Under the pieces are notes generated by a model. The model was not told the DNA's origin, did not search any database, and saw nothing but the letters and a program-made list of their open reading frames with translations. Shown in pieces: positions 60,100 through 64,000 of a DNA stretch of 64,000 nucleotides. This stretch comes from Saccharopolyspora galaxeae (GTDB lineage: Bacteria; Actinomycetota; Actinomycetes; Mycobacteriales; Pseudonocardiaceae). Position 1 is the stretch's first letter, and the number at the start of each line of letters is the position of its first letter. Made by a program: the position numbers and the translations under genes. The stretch lies in contig NZ_JADDUE010000011.1 of NCBI RefSeq assembly GCF_016526145.1, positions 1-64,000 on the forward strand, read 5' to 3'.

Positions 60100-61622
60100 T
60101 GGGCACCTCCCCGCGACTCGCGGCGGGCCTCGTCGATCGTGCCGCGGCCCTCGGCGGAGTCCCACCACTCGCGGAAGGTCTGCCGCGGCGGGGCGGGCAG
60201 ATCGCGCGAACCGGTCCAGGCGTTCAACGGCGGCGGCAGGCTGCTGATCCGCCCGTCCGCACCGCCGAGCACCCGTCCCAGCCGGGCGGCGCGTTGCGCG
60301 GTGGTGAACCGCTTCGCCGAGGACATCGCCAGCGACGCGGCCTTCATCACCGCAGCCTCCCCGCGCGGCGGGGCCTGCTCGACGTGCTGATGACGCAGCT
60401 CCACCAGCAGCGACGGGATATCGATCTTGACCGGGCAGGCGTCGTAGCACGCCCCGCACAGGCTCGAGGCGTACGGCAGGGAAGCGTTCGGGTCGTGCGA
60501 CTGCTCGTGCATCCCGGCCAGCTGCGGGGTTAGCACCGCCCCGATCGGCCCGGGATAGGTCGAGCCGTAGGCGTGCCCGCCGGTGCGCTCGTAGACCGGG
60601 CACACGTTCAGGCAAGCCGAGCAGCGGATGCAGTGCAGCGCCTCGCGGCCGACCTCGTCGGCCAGCGCGGCGGTGCGGCCGTTGTCCAGCAGAACCAGGT
60701 GGAACTCCTGCGGCCCGTCGCCGTCGGTGACCCCGGTCCACATCGAGGTGTAGGGGTTCATCCGCTCCCCGGTGGACGAGCGCGGCAGCAGCTGCAGGAA
60801 CACCTCCAGGTCGGCGAAGGCGGGGATGAGCTTCTCGATGCCCATCACGCTGATCAGCGTCTCCGGCATGGTCAGGCACATCCGGCCGTTGCCTTCGGAT
60901 TCGACGACCGAGAGCGTGCCGGTCTCGGCGACGCCGAAGTTCGCACCCGAGATCGCCACCGGGCAGCGCATGAACTTCTCGCGCAGGAACGTGCGCGCCG
61001 CGGCGGCGAGGTGCTCGGGATCGTCGTCGAGGTCCGGGTCGACGCCGGGCATCTCGCGCTGGAAGATCTCGCGGATCTCGGCGCGGTTGCGGTGGATCGC
61101 GGGCACCAGGATGTGCGAGGGCCGGTCGTGTCCCAATTGGACGATCAGCTCGGCGAGGTCGGTCTCGACCGCGGCGATGCCCTCGGACTCCAGGTGCTCG
61201 TTGAGCCCGATCTCCTGGGTGGCCATCGACTTGACCTTCAACGCCTCGTCGGAGCCGGTCGCGCGCACCAGCCCGGTGACGATCTCGTTGGCCTCGGCGG
61301 CATCGCGGGCCCAGTGCACGGTGCCGCCGCGGGCGGTCACGGCTGCTTCGAACTGCTCCAGCAGCTCGGGCAGCCGGGCCAGCACGTCGGCTTTGACCGC
61401 GGCTCCGGCCGAGCGCAGCTCCTCCCAGTCGGGCAGTTCGCCGGTCACCGCTAGGCGTTTGTCGCGGATCGTGCGAGTGGCCTTGCCGACGTTGCGCCGC
61501 AGCTGGGTGTTGCCCAGCTCGGTGTGCGCGGCGGCCGGGAACGGTTCGCTGCCGCGCAGGTTGCCGGTGCTGCGCGGCGCGCGCGGCGGTGCCGCGGGCA
61601 GGCCCAGGAACGTGCGGCTCAT
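60096..61622 (-). CDS. lutB: Lactate utilization protein B (iron-sulfur protein)
   Basis: This 508-residue protein has an N-terminal LUD domain (ALKVKSMATQEIGLNEHLES, ISGANFGVAETGTLSVVESE) followed by a ferredoxin-like region with two cluster motifs: CIRCSACLNVCP and CGACYDACPVKIDIP. It then has a helical C-terminus with FREWWDSAEGRG. It transfers electrons within the LutABC complex. ATG 61622 overlaps the lutA stop by ATGA. Length and order are typical for the family. Confidence 0.94.
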   Translation of the reverse strand: MSRTFLGLPAAPPRAPRSTGNLRGSEPFPAAAHTELGNTQLRRNVGKATRTIRDKRLAVTGELPDWEELRSAGAAVKADVLARLPELLEQFEAAVTARGGTVHWARDAAEANEIVTGLVRATGSDEALKVKSMATQEIGLNEHLESEGIAAVETDLAELIVQLGHDRPSHILVPAIHRNRAEIREIFQREMPGVDPDLDDDPEHLAAAARTFLREKFMRCPVAISGANFGVAETGTLSVVESEGNGRMCLTMPETLISVMGIEKLIPAFADLEVFLQLLPRSSTGERMNPYTSMWTGVTDGDGPQEFHLVLLDNGRTAALADEVGREALHCIRCSACLNVCPVYERTGGHAYGSTYPGPIGAVLTPQLAGMHEQSHDPNASLPYASSLCGACYDACPVKIDIPSLLVELRHQHVEQAPPRGEAAVMKAASLAMSSAKRFTTAQRAARLGRVLGGADGRISSLPPPLNAWTGSRDLPAPPRQTFREWWDSAEGRGTIDEARRESRGGAQ

Positions 61623-62386
61623 GCCGGTGCCCCCTGCTTGGGTCGGACGGACTTCTCGGTGGAGGCCAGGATCTCGGCCAGGTGCACGGTGCCGATGCCG
61701 GTGCGCAGCCGCGAGAGCCCGCCGCCGATGTGCATCAGGCACGAGGAGTCGCCTGCGCTGCAGAACTCGGCGTCGGTGCCGGTGATGTTGCGCATCTTGT
61801 CGGCGAGCATCGCGGTGGAGGTCTCGGCGTTCTTCAGCGCGAACGTGCCGCCGAACCCGCAACATTGCTCGGCTTCGGGCAGCTCGGCGAGGTCGATCGC
61901 GCGCACCGCGCGCAGCAACCGCAGCGGCTTGTCACCGACCCGCAGCATCCGCAGCGAATGGCAGGTGGGGTGGTAGGTCACCCGGTGCGGGAAGTACGCG
62001 CCGACGTCGACGACGCCGAGCACGTCGACGAGGAATTCGGCGAGTTCGTAGGTCTTCGCGCTGCTGCGGGCGACCTGCTCGCGCTGCGCGGGCGTGCCGT
62101 AGCGCTCGGCGACGATCTCGTGCTGGTGGCGGATCGAGCCCACGCACGAACCCGACGGTGCGACCACGGCGTCGATGGACTCGTCGGCGAACTCTTCCGC
62201 GTAGTTGCCCACCAGCGGCAGCGAATCGGGCTGGTAGCCGGTGTTGACGTGCATCTGCCCGCAGCAGGTCTGCCCCGGCGGGAACACCACGTCCACGCCG
62301 AGCCTGCTCAGCAGGATCGCGGTGGCTTTGACGGCGTCGGGGAACAAGGTGTCCCCGAGGCAGGTGGCGAACAGCGCGACCCGCAT
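61619..62386 (-). CDS. lutA: Lactate utilization protein A (CCG-domain iron-sulfur protein)
   Basis: The 255-residue protein has two cysteine-rich CCG domains: the first ends in FPPGQTCCGQMHVNTG, the second has TYHPTCHSLRM and AEQCCGFGGTFALKN. These bind an unusual iron-sulfur cluster, as in glycolate oxidase GlcF and heterodisulfide reductase. GGGAGGGG lies 5 nt before ATG 62386. It is the first gene of lutABC. The FadR-family regulator is divergent, with a palindrome 17 nt upstream of this start. Confidence 0.94.
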   Translation of the reverse strand: MRVALFATCLGDTLFPDAVKATAILLSRLGVDVVFPPGQTCCGQMHVNTGYQPDSLPLVGNYAEEFADESIDAVVAPSGSCVGSIRHQHEIVAERYGTPAQREQVARSSAKTYELAEFLVDVLGVVDVGAYFPHRVTYHPTCHSLRMLRVGDKPLRLLRAVRAIDLAELPEAEQCCGFGGTFALKNAETSTAMLADKMRNITGTDAEFCSAGDSSCLMHIGGGLSRLRTGIGTVHLAEILASTEKSVRPKQGAPA

Positions 62387-62402
62387 ACCAACCCCTCCCA
62401 AC

Positions 62403-62417
62403 TGTGGTCAGACCACA
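62403..62417. promoter_or_regulatory. GntR/FadR-type operator of the lut operon
   Basis: TGTGGTC-A-GACCACA is a perfect 15-bp palindrome with the TGGTC-N-GACCA core seen for lactate/pyruvate FadR-family regulators (LldR/PdhR type). It lies 17 bases upstream of lutA and 119 bases upstream of the regulator gene. Confidence 0.82.
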
Positions 62418-62535
62418 CCGTAGGTCATCGGTGCGCAGGCATGAACCCGCCCCGGTGGCCACGAGCATCGTGCCCCCGCCGCACGTGCGGCAGCAGCGCA
62501 ACCGCGCCCGGTGCGGCGCCGATAGGCTCGGGCGC

Positions 62536-63243
62536 ATGGCGAATCCTGCTGTCCGCGCTTGGGAACGGGTGCTCTCGCACGTCGAAGCCGAGTTGTTGGG
62601 CGGCAGGCTCGTCCCGGGTCAGCGGCTGCCGGGCGAACGCGCGCTGGCGGTCGAACTCAACGTCGGGCGCTCGTCGGTGCGCGAGGCGATGCGCGTGCTC
62701 GAAGCCCTCGGCCTGCTGCGCGCGCAGACCGGCTCCGGCCCGGACGCCGGGGCGGTGATCCTCGCCCGGCCGACCGGCGGGATGAGCGCGCTGATGCGGC
62801 TGCAGGTCGCCGGGCAGGGTTTCCCGGTCGCCGACGTGGTGCGCACCCGCCTGGTGCTGGAAGGCTCCGCGGTCGCCGAACTCGCCGCGCGCCCGGGAGC
62901 GGTCGACCTGACCGAGACCGACGAGCTGCTCGACGCGATGGACGCGCCCGATCTCGACCCGGAGACGTTCCTGGCCCTGGACGCCCAGCTGCACCTGGGC
63001 CTGGCCCAAGCCGCGGGCAACGAGGTGGTCGCCGCGATGATGTCCGGCCTGCGGGACTCCATCGAGACCTACACCCGCGAAGCCGTCCCGCGGCTGGAGT
63101 CCTGGAGCGGCACCGCGCAACGACTCCGCGCCGAGCACCGGGCGCTGGTGCAGGCGGTTCGGGACGGCGCGGCCGAGCTCGCCCGCACTCGCGTCACCGA
63201 ACACATCAAGGGCTACTACGCCGACAGCGGCCTGCGGCTGTAG
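62536..63243 (+). CDS. FadR-subfamily GntR regulator (probable lut/lactate repressor)
   Basis: This 235-residue regulator has the winged-helix GntR domain (GGRLVPGQRLPGERALAVEL, NVGRSSVREAMRVLEALGLL) and a C-terminal FCD ligand domain, with metal-site residues in FLALDAQLHLGLAQAAGNE and RAEHRALVQAVRDG. TAGGCT ends 7 nt before ATG 62536, indicating a leaderless message. It is divergent from lutABC and most likely represses that operon until lactate is present, through the TGTGGTC-A-GACCACA site. Confidence 0.92.
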   Translation: MANPAVRAWERVLSHVEAELLGGRLVPGQRLPGERALAVELNVGRSSVREAMRVLEALGLLRAQTGSGPDAGAVILARPTGGMSALMRLQVAGQGFPVADVVRTRLVLEGSAVAELAARPGAVDLTETDELLDAMDAPDLDPETFLALDAQLHLGLAQAAGNEVVAAMMSGLRDSIETYTREAVPRLESWSGTAQRLRAEHRALVQAVRDGAAELARTRVTEHIKGYYADSGLRL

Positions 63244-63381
63244 CGGCCTGCGTCGGTGAAGCCGCGGCGAGCGCGGCCGTTCACCGGGGCCGTGTGCGCG
63301 GTATCGCCCGCCCATGCCCACGGCGGCCGCTGCGCGGCGCGGACCTGAATCGGTGGTTCACCCGCTACGCCGCCTGGCGCG

Positions 63382-63948
63382 TCACCAGTCCTCCGCCGTC
63401 CTGCGCAGCTCTCCGAAGGTCGAGCGCAGGTGGTGCCGCAACGTGCGTCGGCGGGAGTCGGCCAGCCAGTTGTCGGTGCCGAGCCGGTAGGCGGCCACCG
63501 CGGCGGCAGCGGTCACGGCGGCCGAGGTGGCGGAGCCTCCCCGCGCGCGCAGAGCTGCGCTGATCGCCGTGTCGAGCGCGGCCATCTTGGCCAGTTCGCG
63601 CTCTCGCAGTTCGGCACGCGTGTCGAGAATCCGCTTGCGGCGCTGTGCGGCGTCCCGGCGCTGGTCGAACCACTCGGTGTCGACGGTGAGGGCCGCGGCG
63701 ACCGCGTCGAGCGGCGACCGGTCCGCGGGTGCGGCGCCCACCGCTTCGACGACCTCGGCGATGAACCGGTCCTGAGCGGGGAAGAGCACGTCGCGCTTGT
63801 CGGCGAAGTGGTTGTAGAAGGTGCGCTCGGTCAGTCCGGCGTTTTTCGCGATCTCGGCGACAGTGGTGCGCTCGTAGCCGCGTTCGGAGAACAACTCGAT
63901 CGCAGCGCTCTGCAGCCGTTCCTGCGCCCCGCCCGGCCATCGTCCCAT
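63382..63948 (-). CDS. TetR-family transcriptional regulator
   Basis: The 188-residue protein has the TetR domain: QSAAIELFSERGYERTTVAE, then IAKNAGLTERTFYNHFADKR. The C-terminal domain is Ala-rich with RAELRERELAKMAALDTAIS and AAAVAAYRLGTDNWLADSRR, of the kind found in many actinobacterial regulators of efflux or lipid genes. ATG 63948 lies 6 nt after TAGGCT, again a leaderless start (GTG 63951 is an alternative). Its target probably lies beyond the right edge. Confidence 0.9.
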   Translation of the reverse strand: MGRWPGGAQERLQSAAIELFSERGYERTTVAEIAKNAGLTERTFYNHFADKRDVLFPAQDRFIAEVVEAVGAAPADRSPLDAVAAALTVDTEWFDQRRDAAQRRKRILDTRAELRERELAKMAALDTAISAALRARGGSATSAAVTAAAAVAAYRLGTDNWLADSRRRTLRHHLRSTFGELRRTAEDW

Positions 63949-63954
63949 CACACC

Positions 63955-63984
63955 AGCCTAGGCGATTACAGAGACTGCAATCAA
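63955..63984 (-). promoter_or_regulatory. Promoter and operator of the terminal TetR gene
   Basis: On the minus strand -35 TTGATT (63984-63979) and -10 TAGGCT (63960-63955) are 18 nt apart. The dyad GATTACAG-AGA-CTGCAATC (63964-63982, one mismatch) overlaps the -35 box and spacer, so TetR binding would block RNA polymerase. Confidence 0.7.
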
Positions 63985-64000
63985 CGCGTAGGCTGAGTGC

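Overview
This window is high-GC, densely coding DNA with strong G/C third-position bias, many GTG/TTG starts and several promoters whose -10 box lies only 6-7 nt before the start codon. MurT/GatD, DUF5703, DUF6314, mycobacterial-type FadR/TetR regulators and a single-chain acyl-CoA carboxylase all point to an actinomycete. The overall gene set resembles Pseudonocardiaceae such as Saccharopolyspora; the genus is an inference.

The left end (1-2.9 kb) is a decaying organic-acid locus. It holds a GntP-type permease cut off by foreign DNA, a LysR gene with a frameshift, and an intact tartrate/D-malate-type dehydrogenase. Permease and dehydrogenase share a 32-bp upstream element with a dyad. From 2.9 to 12.2 kb lies a selenocysteine locus: tRNA-Sec (selC), selenophosphate synthetase (selD), and a three-gene formate dehydrogenase operon. 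Its catalytic subunit has an in-frame TGA followed by a SECIS-like hairpin. A TetR/MFS efflux pair sits between selD and fdh. selA and selB are not in the window.

The middle (12-32 kb) carries an ABC exporter, two tiny membrane proteins, and cell-wall genes (murT-gatD for lipid II amidation, murJ flippase, uppP). It also has a DoxX protein, an acyl-CoA dehydrogenase with its own TetR, an amidohydrolase, a domain-permuted lipoate ligase, a YncE-like lipoprotein, a TRIC-type channel, a histidine phosphatase and rtcB. A stretch of about 800 bp (23.46-24.26 kb) has no recognisable gene except one possible 55-57-residue peptide.

The accessory part (33-44 kb) has two methyltransferases, a P450-SDR operon behind a perfect 18-bp palindrome, a relic of a secreted TAP-like hydrolase, an epimerase, an alpha/beta hydrolase, a macrolide-type glycosyltransferase, and an ArsR/Old Yellow Enzyme pair with twin operators.

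The right part (44-64 kb) contains a compact methionine-salvage operon (mtnA-C-B-D) and housekeeping or unknown genes. It also contains an SDR-TetR pair next to a fused acyl-CoA carboxylase with a promoter/operator, the lutABC lactate-oxidation operon with a divergent FadR-type regulator and a 15-bp palindrome, and a terminal TetR gene. Most operons end in clear hairpin terminators. The selenocysteine formate dehydrogenase locus is the most notable system; no CRISPR array, rRNA or complete insertion sequence was seen.
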